Source: JACVRW01 sp038323835
GTDB taxonomy: Bacteria; Actinomycetota; Thermoleophilia; Solirubrobacterales; Thermoleophilaceae
Length of the DNA stretch: 64,000 bases
Assembly (NCBI GenBank): GCA_038323835.1
Contig: JBBQHI010000008.1
Coordinates: 1-64,000, forward strand
Direction of reading: 5' to 3'
Part shown: piece after piece, positions 8,662 to 16,939 of the stretch
Layout of the letters: each line of letters opens with the position of its first letter
How positions within the stretch are numbered: the first letter of the stretch is position 1
Made by a program: the position numbers and the translations under genes
The notes under the pieces: model-generated
Databases searched by the model: none
Told to the model about the DNA's origin: nothing
Seen by the model: the letters and a program-made list of their open reading frames with translations, nothing else

Positions 8662-9699
8662 CTAGAAGAGCTGGTTCTCGCCGGCGAAGATCTCGGACAC
8701 CGAGTCGTCCAGGAAGATCCGCCGGATCGAGTCGGTGAGGATGTCCGCGCAGGTGAGCTGGCGGACCAGGCCCGGTGCGGCGCCGCTGCGCAGTGGCACG
8801 GTGTCGGTGACCACGATTCCCTCGAGCGGGGAGTTTTGGAGCGTCTCGAACGCGTTGCCGGCGAACAGGCCGTGGGTGGCCACCGCGTAAACGCTTTCCG
8901 CGCCCTCATCGCGCACCGTCCGAGCGGCGGCGGCAAGCGTGCCGCCGGTGCCGATGATGTCGTCGACGATCACCGCGGTCTTGCCCTTCACGTCACCGAT
9001 CACACGCCCGATCTCGGCCACGCCCTGGGCCGGGCGCTCCTTCTCCATCAGGGCGTACGGCGCGCCGATCTTGCGCGCGAAGTTCCGCACCAGCTTCACC
9101 CGGCCGGCGTCGGGGGCGATGATGGCCAGGTCCTCGCCGCCGAGGTGGTCCTGCACGTACTGGCTGAGGATCGGCATCGCGGTCATGTGGTCGACCGTCT
9201 TCGAGAAGAAGCCCTGCACCTGACCGGCGTGGAGGTCCATCGTGACCAGGCGGTCGATGCCCGCCACCTCAAGCAGCTCGGCCACCAGCCGTGCGGAGAT
9301 GGGCTCGCGCGGCGCCGACTTCTTGTCCTGTCGCGAGTACCCGTACCACGGGCAGACGGCGATGATCCGGTGGGCCGACGCGTGCTTGGCCGCGTGGACC
9401 ATCAGCAGCAGCTCCATGAGCGAGTCGTTGGCGGTGAGCCCCGCGCCCTCGTGCCCGGCGATCGACTGGACGATGAAGAGATCCGCGCCACGGATGGACT
9501 CCCCGTAGCGGCAGTACACCTCGCCGTCCGGGAAGGTCTTGAGCCCGGCGTCCACCGGGGAGACGTTCAGCCTGCTGGTGATCCTCGCCCCCAGCTCCTG
9601 GCTCGCCCGGCCGGCGGCGACCATCAGCCGCTTCTCGTAGCCCGCGATGATGCTCGTCGGGGGTGCCGGGGCTGTGGCGGTGTCCAGGGGCTTGCTCAC
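8662..9699 (-). CDS. prs: Ribose-phosphate pyrophosphokinase (PRPP synthetase)
   Basis: Makes PRPP from ribose-5-phosphate and ATP for nucleotide, His and Trp synthesis. It has 345 residues, slightly long because of a 20-residue N-terminal extension (TATAPAPPTS). Motifs: DGEVYCRYGESIRGAD, the ATP-binding flexible loop YGYSRQDKKSAPREPISA, LVTMDLHAGQVQGFF, and the PRPP-binding loop VDDIIGTGGTLAAAA at about 243-257. The start ATG at 9697-9699 overlaps the TGA of glmU (ATGA), so the two are translationally coupled. glmU-prs is a common bacterial pair, since both serve nucleotide-sugar and nucleotide precursors. Confidence 0.97.
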   Translation of the reverse strand: MSKPLDTATAPAPPTSIIAGYEKRLMVAAGRASQELGARITSRLNVSPVDAGLKTFPDGEVYCRYGESIRGADLFIVQSIAGHEGAGLTANDSLMELLLMVHAAKHASAHRIIAVCPWYGYSRQDKKSAPREPISARLVAELLEVAGIDRLVTMDLHAGQVQGFFSKTVDHMTAMPILSQYVQDHLGGEDLAIIAPDAGRVKLVRNFARKIGAPYALMEKERPAQGVAEIGRVIGDVKGKTAVIVDDIIGTGGTLAAAARTVRDEGAESVYAVATHGLFAGNAFETLQNSPLEGIVVTDTVPLRSGAAPGLVRQLTCADILTDSIRRIFLDDSVSEIFAGENQLF

Positions 9700-11081
9700 T
9701 TCGGCTCGTCCTTGTCTTCCATGCGGTCCGCGTACGAGTCGACGTTTCTCTGTTTGGCCCGGGCAATCCCCAGCGCTCCGTCGGGAACGTCTCCCGTGAT
9801 CACCGAGCCGGCCCCAGTGTACGCGCGGTCGCCGACGTCGACGGGAGCCACCAGCGAGGTGTGGATCCCGGTCTTGACGCCCGAGCCGACCCGCGTCCGG
9901 TGCTTGCGGCGGCCGTCGTAGTTGGCGGTGATCGTGCTCGCCCCGAGGTTGCTGCCGTCGCCCACGTCGGCGTCCCCGATATACGACAGGTGGGGCACCT
10001 TGGCTCCCGCGCCGACGTCGGAATTCTTGACCTCGACGAAGGTCCCGACCTTCGCCCCCTCCCGCAGGAGGGTGCCCGGACGCAGGTAGGCGAACGGGCC
10101 GACGCTGGCGTTCGCGCCCACCTCGGCGCTCACCAAAACGGAGTGGACAACCTGTGCTCCATCGCCTACGCGGGAGTCCGTGATGGTCGTGTGCGGGCCG
10201 ATCGCCGCACCCGCGCCCACGCTCGTCCCGCCCACCAGGCCCACGCCCGGCCCGATGATGGTGTCCTCGCCGATCGTGACGCCGGCCTCGACGCGCGTGG
10301 TCTGCGGCTGGAGGAAGGTGACTCCCTCGCGGGCGTGGCGCTCGAGGATCCGCATCTGGGCCACCACCTCGGCCCGCATCAGGTCCGCGCGGTCGTTCAC
10401 GCCGATGGCACCGCCGGAGTCATGGGTCAGGTGCGTGGCCACGCGCTCGCCGCGGTCGCGCATGACCTGGATCGCCCCGGTGAGATAGCGCTCGCCGCCC
10501 TGGGCGGCGACGACGTCGAGCGATGACACCAGCGCCACGGGGTCGAACGCGTAGGTGCCGAGGTTGATCTCGCGGATGGCGAGCTCGTCCGCGGGCACGC
10601 CGTCCGGGTTCTTGGTCTCCACGATGCGAGCCACCGAGCCATCGCCGTCGCGGACGATGCGCCCGTAGCCGGCGGGGTCGAGGTCCTCGGTGGTAAGCAC
10701 GGTGGCGGTGGCGCTCTCGTCGTGGTGTGAGCGCAGCAGGCCCGTGAGGTGCTCGGCCGACACGAGCGGATGATCGCCGGACAGGATCACCACGGCGCCG
10801 GTGCCGCCCTCGAGGTGAGACCTCGCGGCGAGCACGGCCGCGCCGGTGCCCTCGCCGTCCGTCTGCTCGGCCAGGTCCACGCCCTCGGGCAGCCCCTCGG
10901 CCACGCCGTCGCCCGGGCGGACGACGCAGACGATGCGCCGCGCTCCGGCCTCACGACCGGCGTCGACCACCCAATGGAGCATGGGCTTTCCGCACACCCG
11001 ATGGAGCACCTTGGGGATGTCCGAACGCATGCGCGTCCCCCGTCCGGCGGCCATGATGAGGACCGTAAAGGGCTCCGCCAT
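9696..11081 (-). CDS. glmU: Bifunctional GlmU (UDP-GlcNAc pyrophosphorylase / acetyltransferase)
   Basis: Catalyses the last two steps of UDP-N-acetylglucosamine synthesis for peptidoglycan: acetylation of glucosamine-1-phosphate, then uridylylation. It has 461 residues. The N-terminal pyrophosphorylase has LIMAAGRGTRMRSDIPKVLH at about 9-28 and VVILSGDHPLVS. The C-terminal left-handed beta-helix carries many hexapeptide turns (GVTIGEDTIIGPGVGLVGGTSVGAGAAIG). LSYIGDADVGDGSNLGASTITANYDG contains the acetyltransferase active-site region. I chose the ATG at 11079-11081 because MAEPFTVLIMAAGRGTRM matches family starts; the frame stays open upstream, through the tRNA-Gln gene. It is coupled to prs. 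Confidence 0.96.
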   Translation of the reverse strand: MAEPFTVLIMAAGRGTRMRSDIPKVLHRVCGKPMLHWVVDAGREAGARRIVCVVRPGDGVAEGLPEGVDLAEQTDGEGTGAAVLAARSHLEGGTGAVVILSGDHPLVSAEHLTGLLRSHHDESATATVLTTEDLDPAGYGRIVRDGDGSVARIVETKNPDGVPADELAIREINLGTYAFDPVALVSSLDVVAAQGGERYLTGAIQVMRDRGERVATHLTHDSGGAIGVNDRADLMRAEVVAQMRILERHAREGVTFLQPQTTRVEAGVTIGEDTIIGPGVGLVGGTSVGAGAAIGPHTTITDSRVGDGAQVVHSVLVSAEVGANASVGPFAYLRPGTLLREGAKVGTFVEVKNSDVGAGAKVPHLSYIGDADVGDGSNLGASTITANYDGRRKHRTRVGSGVKTGIHTSLVAPVDVGDRAYTGAGSVITGDVPDGALGIARAKQRNVDSYADRMEDKDEPK

Positions 11082-11128
11082 GAGTTCCTGAGCGTACCGT
11101 CGATAGCCGCTATCAGGGTCGAGACCAG

Positions 11129-11200
11129 CTGGGGAGGGAGGAATCGAACCCACCATTCTCTGGACCAAAACCAGATGTCTTGCCATTAGACGACTCCCCA
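11129..11200 (-). tRNA. tRNA-Gln (anticodon UUG)
   Basis: A cloverleaf on the minus strand. The acceptor stem is TGGGGAG/CTCCCCA with discriminator G. The D-loop contains CTAATGGCAAG. The anticodon arm is TCTGG-TTTTGGT-CCAGA, so positions 34-36 read TTG (UUG, Gln). The T-loop is TTCGATT; the T-stem has one U-C mismatch and one G-U pair. CCA is not encoded. A TACCTT at 11216-11221 lies 15 nt upstream as a possible -10 box. It sits just upstream of glmU. Confidence 0.93.
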
Positions 11201-11259
11201 CCGGCGGCCGGGGCGAAGGTATCACCGGGTCGGCCGATCCCGGGCGAGACGAGGCCGGC

Positions 11260-12567
11260 CTAGCGGTCCTTCTGCTCCAGCGGCACCCGGCCCGCCTCGG
11301 TGCCCTTCTCGTGGGCGGGACCGCCGGGGGCGTGGATGCCGAGCACCCTCATCGCCTTGAGGCCGAGGGAGAGGCGCTCGCGCCCGTCCGTGGACGACAC
11401 GTCGAGACCCGACAGCTCGCGCACCCGCTCGAGCCGGTAGCGGATGGTGTGACGGTGCGTGAACAGCCGCTCGGCCGTGCGGGCCACGTTGCCGTCCGCG
11501 TCGAGGAAGCTCTCCAGCGTCAGCACGAGATCGGTCTCGTACTGCTCGTCGTAGTCCACGAGCGGAGCCACCGTCTCCTCGAAGAAGCCCTGGAGCTCGC
11601 TGGGGTCCTCGCTCATCGCCGGGAGCAGCAGCCGGTAGGCGCCGGTCTCCTCGAACGACAGCTCCTGGAGGCCTCGGGCCTCGGCCACGTTCGCGGCCAG
11701 CAGGGCCTCGGTGCCGGCGCGGTGCAGGTCGGACGGGTCCGTGGCATGGCGGCTGACCGCCACCGTGAGCGTGTGCCCGGGGAGGCCGGTCTCCATCTCG
11801 CGATGGACGGCGGCCGCGATCCGCCGGGCCGCGGTCACGTCGGAGCCGGGGGCCAGGATCACAAGCTCGCGGCCGCCGGCGCCGTGTTCGCCCCCACTGC
11901 CCGCCCGGCCGTGACGGGCCGACCAGCTGGGCGCGGCCAGCGCCGCCAGCGCCGTGCGCTCCACGGCACGCGCGCCGCGCTCGGCCACCGTGAGCACCCG
12001 CGCCCGCCAGTCGCCCTCCTCGGTGCGCTGCGGCCGAGCGCGCACCACGAGGACGCTCCCGCCCTGCGAGAGGTCGCACCCGAGCTCAGAGGAGCGCGCG
12101 GTGATGGCGCTCGCGTCGGTAACGTTCCGGCACAGCAGGTCGTTCACGAAGTCAGCCACGGCGGCCTCGCTGGCACGCTCCGGGGCCTTCGCACGGTCCA
12201 GCTCGAGCGCGATCAGGTTGGCCACGATCCGCAGCAGCGCGGGCGGCGGGTCGATTCCCCGAGATCGGTACCGGACCTGGCCCACCACGGACTCGGCCAC
12301 GGTCAGATCCAACCGCTGGGTGTCTCCCTCCCCCTCCATCACCGCGCGCTCGTCCTCAGGCGAGGCGCACGCCACGGCCAGAACGCTGCTCGAGGAGTCG
12401 AGCACGATCACGCTCGCCCCGAGCGCGTTCCCGGCGGCACGCGCGACGCTCGGCAGGCCGGTTCCGGCCTCCACCGCCTCGGAGACCTCGTCTAGCGCAT
12501 CCAGGAACGAACGCGGCTCGGGCGCGGGCCCGCCGGTCGCACGCACCGGATTGTGCGAAACCGACAT
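11260..12567 (-). CDS. PucR/CdaR-type transcriptional regulator
   Basis: A 435-residue regulator. The N-terminus (about 20-140) resembles a GAF-like sensory module (AAGNALGASVIVLDSSSSVLAVACAS). A middle region of GGDEF-related CdaR fold follows (about 180-320; SVLVVRARPQ, LVILAPGSD). The C-terminal PucR-type helix-turn-helix is at about 350-420 (LTLESFLDADGNVARTAERLFTHRHTIRYRLERVRELSGLD); this HTRHTIRYRLER-type helix is the family hallmark. The family controls purine, amino-acid or diacid catabolism, but the target cannot be inferred here. A TACGAT six bases before the ATG suggests a leaderless transcript. Neighbours are a membrane-protein pair upstream and tRNA-Gln downstream. Confidence 0.87.
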   Translation of the reverse strand: MSVSHNPVRATGGPAPEPRSFLDALDEVSEAVEAGTGLPSVARAAGNALGASVIVLDSSSSVLAVACASPEDERAVMEGEGDTQRLDLTVAESVVGQVRYRSRGIDPPPALLRIVANLIALELDRAKAPERASEAAVADFVNDLLCRNVTDASAITARSSELGCDLSQGGSVLVVRARPQRTEEGDWRARVLTVAERGARAVERTALAALAAPSWSARHGRAGSGGEHGAGGRELVILAPGSDVTAARRIAAAVHREMETGLPGHTLTVAVSRHATDPSDLHRAGTEALLAANVAEARGLQELSFEETGAYRLLLPAMSEDPSELQGFFEETVAPLVDYDEQYETDLVLTLESFLDADGNVARTAERLFTHRHTIRYRLERVRELSGLDVSSTDGRERLSLGLKAMRVLGIHAPGGPAHEKGTEAGRVPLEQKDR

Positions 12568-12622
12568 AGCTCGATCGTATCGCCGGTTTCTGGGCTTGGA
12601 CGGTCGATACCGCCCAGGTCAA

Positions 12623-12844
12623 TCACGCGTAGCGGTCGTAGCTCCAGACGATCGCGAGGCCGATCACGGTGCCGGTGCCCATCAGCGTTCCGAGGATGAA
12701 GAGGGTGAGGAAGCCGGCGGCCGCCTTCTCCCACACCCGCCCGTAACAGCGCAGCGCCGGCATCAGAATCAGGCCGACGTAGCAGGAGACGGTGAGACCG
12801 CCCGCGAGGGCGAGGGTGATCTCGGTGGTGGACAGGCTGTTCAT
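12623..12844 (-). CDS. Small two-helix membrane protein
   Basis: I do not recognise this 73-residue protein. It has two clear hydrophobic segments: LALAGGLTVSCYVGLILMPA (about 11-30) and AGFLTLFILGTLMGTGTVIGLAIVW (about 43-67). Charged residues lie between them (RCYGRVWEK). Its ATG at 12842-12844 overlaps the TGA of the DedA-PAP2 gene (ATGA), so it is translated with that fusion. That overlap is the best evidence that it is a real gene. A role as a small partner of the DedA-PAP2 protein is inference. Confidence 0.7.
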   Translation of the reverse strand: MNSLSTTEITLALAGGLTVSCYVGLILMPALRCYGRVWEKAAAGFLTLFILGTLMGTGTVIGLAIVWSYDRYA

Positions 12845-14424
12845 CGAGGGGTCGCCCGGGACGGCTCGGCGGGCTCGCCGTCATTGTTGCGGACGTGCGC
12901 GACGACGAGGGCGATCGTGGCGAGGAGGCCGAACACCGCCGCTCCCAGAGCCCAGCCGCCGACGACGTCCGACCAGTAGTGCGCGCGCAGATAGACCCTG
13001 GTCAGCCCGATGACCACGGCCAGGACGATCGAGGACGTGACGATCGCGGCCTGTCCGGCGAAGCCCCGGCTGCGGGTGAGCACCACCGCCACGGCCACCC
13101 AGACGGTGGCGTAGGCGGCGTGCCCGCTCGGCCATGCGGACTCCGCCGTCCCCACCAGCGGACCGGCGGGGCGCGGCCGGTCGACCACATCCTTGGCCAG
13201 GTCCACCCCTACGTAGACGATCGCCGTGCCCAGCAACAGCACTGCCAGCTCCACCAGTCGCCGCTGAGAGATGAGCACGATCGCCGCGACCGCCACCAGC
13301 ACCGCGACCGTTCCAAACGAGCCGAGGTCCGAGATCACCTTCGCCGCGTTCACCGCCCACTCGGCGCGAAGGTGGCGGCCGAGGTTGAGGAAGTCCTGGT
13401 CGAGGGGCGTGAGTGCGGTGGAGCCCGACACGATCTGCGCGTAGAACACGAACACGTAGGCACCCGTCCCGCCGACCGCCGCCGCGGTGGTGAGCTCCAG
13501 TCCGAGGCCGCCCGGAGTGAGTCGGTCCCAGAGGAAGCGCACCTCGGGCCGGAGGAAGCGGACGAGCGGCCGCACCAGGCCGCGGTGGACCGGGCGGCCG
13601 ATCACGAAGAGCGGCCGTATCGCGGGATGGCGCTCATGTGCGAGCAGCCACTCGCGGATCGCCTCGCGCCGCCGGTAGGCCACCACCAGTCCGACGATCA
13701 CCGAGACGGTGATGCCGAAGCCGAACACGGCCTGCCCGGCCACGCTGACGACCTTGTCGAAGGAGCGCCAGAAGATGTACCCGAGTACGCAATAGAGGGT
13801 GGCCCAGAGCCCGGCGCCGACGATGCTGAACGGGATGAAGCGCCTGTAGGGAAGGCCCGAGGAGCCAGCGACGAACGGGGCGAGCGCGCGGACCAGGCCA
13901 ATGAAGCGGCCGATCAGGATCGTCTTGCCCCCATGGCGCTCGAAGTACCCCTCCACCTGGGTCAGGCGATCGCCTGTGATCTTCACCTTGGGGCCGTGCT
14001 TCTCCAGGAACCTGCGGCCCAGGCGCCGGCCGATGAAGAAGCTCGCCGTGTCGCCGAGCACCGCGCAGACCCACACCAGCCCGATCAGCGGCACCAGGTC
14101 GATCTCGCCCTGGCCGGCGATCACACCGCCCGCAATCACCACGGTCTCGCCTGGAGCCACCAGGCCCACGAACGCGCCGGTCTCGAGGAAGGCCATCGCA
14201 CCCACGAGCGCGTAGGTCCAGGGGCCGAGCGCCTTCGCGATCTTGACGATCAGCTCCTTGGGGTCGGGCAGGGCGGACAGCGCCCCGCTCGCGTACACCC
14301 CCAGCGCGAGCGCCAGCAGGATCAGGCCGGCCCGGCGTTCGAACTCGAGCCGGCGCCAGCGCCACACGAGGTAGCCGCCGATCGCTGCGGCCAGCACAGC
14401 CCCCACGATGTGGCTGGCGGACAC
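12841..14424 (-). CDS. DedA-PAP2 fusion membrane phosphatase
   Basis: A 527-residue polytopic membrane protein joining two families. Residues of about 50-240 are a DedA/SNARE-associated (VTT) domain: ETGAFVGLVAPGETVVIAGG, GDTASFFIGRRLGRRFLEKHG, FERHGGKTILIGRFIGLVRALAPFVAGSS. Residues of about 320-500 are a PAP2 phosphatase with all three motifs: KDVVDRPRP (near 415), WPSGHA (near 431) and TRVYLRAHYWSDVVGG (near 475). DedA proteins act as lipid-carrier flippases and PAP2 enzymes dephosphorylate lipid phosphates, so recycling of undecaprenyl phosphate is a reasonable inference. The start is GTG 14424, with TACAGT at 14432-14437, 7 nt upstream. It is coupled to the small membrane protein downstream. 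Confidence 0.9.
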   Translation of the reverse strand: MSASHIVGAVLAAAIGGYLVWRWRRLEFERRAGLILLALALGVYASGALSALPDPKELIVKIAKALGPWTYALVGAMAFLETGAFVGLVAPGETVVIAGGVIAGQGEIDLVPLIGLVWVCAVLGDTASFFIGRRLGRRFLEKHGPKVKITGDRLTQVEGYFERHGGKTILIGRFIGLVRALAPFVAGSSGLPYRRFIPFSIVGAGLWATLYCVLGYIFWRSFDKVVSVAGQAVFGFGITVSVIVGLVVAYRRREAIREWLLAHERHPAIRPLFVIGRPVHRGLVRPLVRFLRPEVRFLWDRLTPGGLGLELTTAAAVGGTGAYVFVFYAQIVSGSTALTPLDQDFLNLGRHLRAEWAVNAAKVISDLGSFGTVAVLVAVAAIVLISQRRLVELAVLLLGTAIVYVGVDLAKDVVDRPRPAGPLVGTAESAWPSGHAAYATVWVAVAVVLTRSRGFAGQAAIVTSSIVLAVVIGLTRVYLRAHYWSDVVGGWALGAAVFGLLATIALVVAHVRNNDGEPAEPSRATPR

Positions 14425-14442
14425 GGCCGAGACTGTAGGGCG

Positions 14443-15273
14443 TCAGGTCTGGCGCAGCCTGGTGGCCAGCGCGCCACCGACCCGTGCCGCGGCGCGGCGG
14501 GCCTCGGTCTCGCCCTCGAAGAGGCCGAAGCAGGTCGGCCCCGACCCGCTCACCCCGGCGCCGAGCGCCCCGGCGGCGCGCAGGGCGTCCAGCGGGCCGC
14601 GCAGCTCCGGGCGGAGCGAGAGCGCGGCCTTGCCAAGGTCGTTGTCCACGGCCGCGGCCAGGACCGGCGGCGCGCTCGCGGCCAGGCGGCGGAGCGGCTC
14701 GGGGTCGAGGTGCTCGCGCCAGGCGTGCAGGCGATCGAGCTCCGCATACACCTCACCGGCCCGGAGACCCTGCTTCTGCGGGACCAGCACAACGGCGAGC
14801 GCGGGGAGGTCCAGCGGCTCGATCAGCTCACCCGTGCCCGTCACGAGCGCGTGTTGCGGCTCCACCTGGCTGGGCACGTCGGAGCCCAGGGCGGACCCGA
14901 TCAAGCGAAGCACGGCGGCGTCGAGGGGCGCGCGGGCGATCGAGTTCGCGGCCCGCAGCGCGGCGGCGGCGTCGGCGCTACCGCCACCGAGGCCGGCGGC
15001 CACGGGGATCCTCTTCTCGATGCGCACCTCGAGCGGTGGAAGGTCTCCCCCGAGGCGGTCGCGGAGCAGCGTGAGCGCACGGGCGGCGAGGTTCTCGCCC
15101 ACCACACCTGGGCAGATCACCGCGTCGGCAGCGTCCGCGGGCAGCTCCCGAACCTCGAGCTCGTCGGCCAGCTCGAGCGAGGCGAAGATCGACGCAAGCG
15201 GGTGCAGGCCCTCGTGCGGCGGCCCCACGTGCAGCACCAGGTTCAGCTTCGCGTAGGCGCGCTCCGCGATCAC
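14443..15273 (-). CDS. ispE: 4-diphosphocytidyl-2-C-methyl-D-erythritol kinase
   Basis: GHMP kinase of the non-mevalonate isoprenoid pathway; it phosphorylates CDP-methylerythritol. It has 276 residues from the GTG at 15271-15273. AYAKLNLVLHVGPPHEGLHPLASIF is the N-terminal motif, though the usual DGYHEL block is changed to EGLHPL. The ATP-binding GHMP motif PVAAGLGGGSADAAAAL is at about 86-102. Motif 3, GVSGSGPTCFGLF, is near the C-terminus. It follows rsmA, a common bacterial order (tatD-rsmA-ispE). The frame is open upstream through rsmA, but the family start fits the GTG. Confidence 0.94.
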   Translation of the reverse strand: MIAERAYAKLNLVLHVGPPHEGLHPLASIFASLELADELEVRELPADAADAVICPGVVGENLAARALTLLRDRLGGDLPPLEVRIEKRIPVAAGLGGGSADAAAALRAANSIARAPLDAAVLRLIGSALGSDVPSQVEPQHALVTGTGELIEPLDLPALAVVLVPQKQGLRAGEVYAELDRLHAWREHLDPEPLRRLAASAPPVLAAAVDNDLGKAALSLRPELRGPLDALRAAGALGAGVSGSGPTCFGLFEGETEARRAAARVGGALATRLRQT

Positions 15274-15322
15274 TTGCGGCAGGCTAGAGGGCCGCCAGGA
15301 GCGCAGCACCGGAGCGATTCGA

Positions 15323-16177
15323 TCAGCGGGGCGCGAGGGTGCCCGCCAGCTCCGGGCCGAGCTCCGCCGCGAGGCTCGTCCACTGATCGGGCCCGAGACG
15401 CTCGGCGCGAGCGTCCGCGGGCATACCGATCGCCTCCAGAGCGGAGCGGGCCGCGTCGCGCAGCTCGGAGGTGCCGCCGGGCGCGAGTGCCAGCGATCCC
15501 GCCAGCGCCTTGCGCCGGTGCGCGAACCCGGCGTGCACCAGGTTGCGAACGGTGTCGGGGGGCGCGGCGGCGCGGCGGCGGAGGACGACGAGCACGGAGT
15601 CCACGTGCGGCGCCGGGTGGAACACGGTGCGGGGCACACGCCGGAGCACTCGCACTTCGCACGAGAGCTGGGCCAGCGCCGAGGAGGCGCCATAGGCACG
15701 ACCACCGGGCGTGGCCGCCAGGCGCTCTCCCACCTCCCGCTGGACCATGGCCACCCAGAGCGTGGCGGCGGGCAACCGGGCGATCGACTCCAGCAGCACC
15801 GTGGCCGCCACCCCGTATGGCAGGTTGGCCACCACCTTCGTGGGAGCCGGATCGAGCGACGCGAGATCGAGCTTCACCGCGTCGGCCAGGTGAAGCGTGG
15901 TGTTCGGGAACGGGTCGAGCGCGTCTCGGAGCGCGGGCTCGAGCGAGGCGTCGATCTCCACCACGTGCAGGTGTCCGACCCTCCGGGCCAGGTGCTCCGA
16001 GAGCACGCCCAAGCCGCCGCCCACCTCGAGCACCACGTCGCTCGGCGACAGCTCGGCGGCACGCTCGATCACACCGAGCAGGTTGTCGTCGATCAGGAAG
16101 TTCTGACCCAGCTCACGGTTGGGCCGGATCTCGAACTGGCGCAGGCGGCGCAGGCTCGCCTGGCGCGGCCCGCTCAC
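15323..16177 (-). CDS. rsmA: 16S rRNA dimethyladenosine transferase RsmA/KsgA
   Basis: Dimethylates two adjacent adenosines in the 3' helix of 16S rRNA during 30S maturation, using SAM. It has 284 residues. PNRELGQNFLIDDNLLGVI is the N-terminal signature. The SAM motif is VVLEVGGGLGVLSEHLA near residue 45; the usual EIGPG is EVGGG here. The catalytic NLPY motif is KVVANLPYGVAATVLLE near 113-129. FHPAPHVDSVLVVLRRR is the C-terminal signature. The start is GTG 16175-16177, which overlaps the tatD TGA (GTGA), so the pair is coupled. Confidence 0.95.
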   Translation of the reverse strand: MSGPRQASLRRLRQFEIRPNRELGQNFLIDDNLLGVIERAAELSPSDVVLEVGGGLGVLSEHLARRVGHLHVVEIDASLEPALRDALDPFPNTTLHLADAVKLDLASLDPAPTKVVANLPYGVAATVLLESIARLPAATLWVAMVQREVGERLAATPGGRAYGASSALAQLSCEVRVLRRVPRTVFHPAPHVDSVLVVLRRRAAAPPDTVRNLVHAGFAHRRKALAGSLALAPGGTSELRDAARSALEAIGMPADARAERLGPDQWTSLAAELGPELAGTLAPR

Positions 16178-16926
16178 CAGCCGAACACCCGCGCGGCGTT
16201 CGCCTCCACGGTTCTCTCGAGCGCCTCGTAGGACACGCCCCGCAACTCGGCCAGGAAGCGCGCCGTGTGGGTCACGTTCGCGGGCTCGTTCGGCCTCCCC
16301 CGGCGCGGGACCGGAGCCAGGAACGGCGAATCGGTCTCCACCAGCAACAGCTCGTCGGGCAGGTCGCGGGCCACGGCCTGGAGGTCGGTGGCGTTCCGGT
16401 AGGTCACGTTCCCGGCAAAGGAGCACAGGTAGCCCCTCTCGACGCACTCGTCGAACCAGTCCGGCGCCGAGAAGCAGTGCAGGATCACCGCCGGGAGCCC
16501 GTCCGCGTGCTCGCGCAGCGTGGCGAAGGTGGCCTCCTCCGCCGCCCGGGTGTGGATGGCCACCGGCATGGCGAGACGCGTGGCCAGCTCGAGCTGGGCG
16601 ACGAAGGCCCGGAGCTGGTCCCCGCGCGGGGCGTGGTCGCGGTAGTGGTCCAGACCCGTCTCGCCGATGGCGAGCGCCTCGGGATCTCGCGCCGCCTCCT
16701 CGATCCGCTCCAGGTCGGCGTGGCCGAAGCCCGTGGTCTCATGGGGATGGCGCCCCACGATGGCCGACACGCCCGGGTGCTCACGGGCGGCGCCGAGGGC
16801 GCGGGCGATCGAGGCGTCGTCCATTCCGACCGTGGCCAGACGCGTGACTCCCGCGGCGCCCGCCCGCTCCACCAGCTCCGAGTCGGGCGGCTTGCAGTGG
16901 TCCAGGTGGCAGTGGGTGTCGACCAC
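16174..16926 (-). CDS. tatD: TatD-family metal-dependent deoxyribonuclease
   Basis: TIM-barrel metallohydrolase with 3'-5' DNase activity in studied members. It has 250 residues. Metal-binding HxH is in VDTHCHLDH at the N-terminus; other ligand motifs are AIGETGLDHYRD, VAIHTR, ILHCFSAP and LLVETDSPFLAP. These mark a complete TatD active site. The start is GTG 16924-16926, 14 bp from the end of metG. The metG-tatD-rsmA-ispE order is conserved in many bacteria. Confidence 0.95.
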   Translation of the reverse strand: MVDTHCHLDHCKPPDSELVERAGAAGVTRLATVGMDDASIARALGAAREHPGVSAIVGRHPHETTGFGHADLERIEEAARDPEALAIGETGLDHYRDHAPRGDQLRAFVAQLELATRLAMPVAIHTRAAEEATFATLREHADGLPAVILHCFSAPDWFDECVERGYLCSFAGNVTYRNATDLQAVARDLPDELLLVETDSPFLAPVPRRGRPNEPANVTHTARFLAELRGVSYEALERTVEANAARVFGW

Positions 16927-16939
16927 GGCGGCCGGCCCG

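Noticed and set aside
6657..8936. A 759-codon minus-strand frame across the ABC1 kinase
   Set aside because: Antisense to a kinase with all hallmark motifs, and overlapping the real rplY in another frame.
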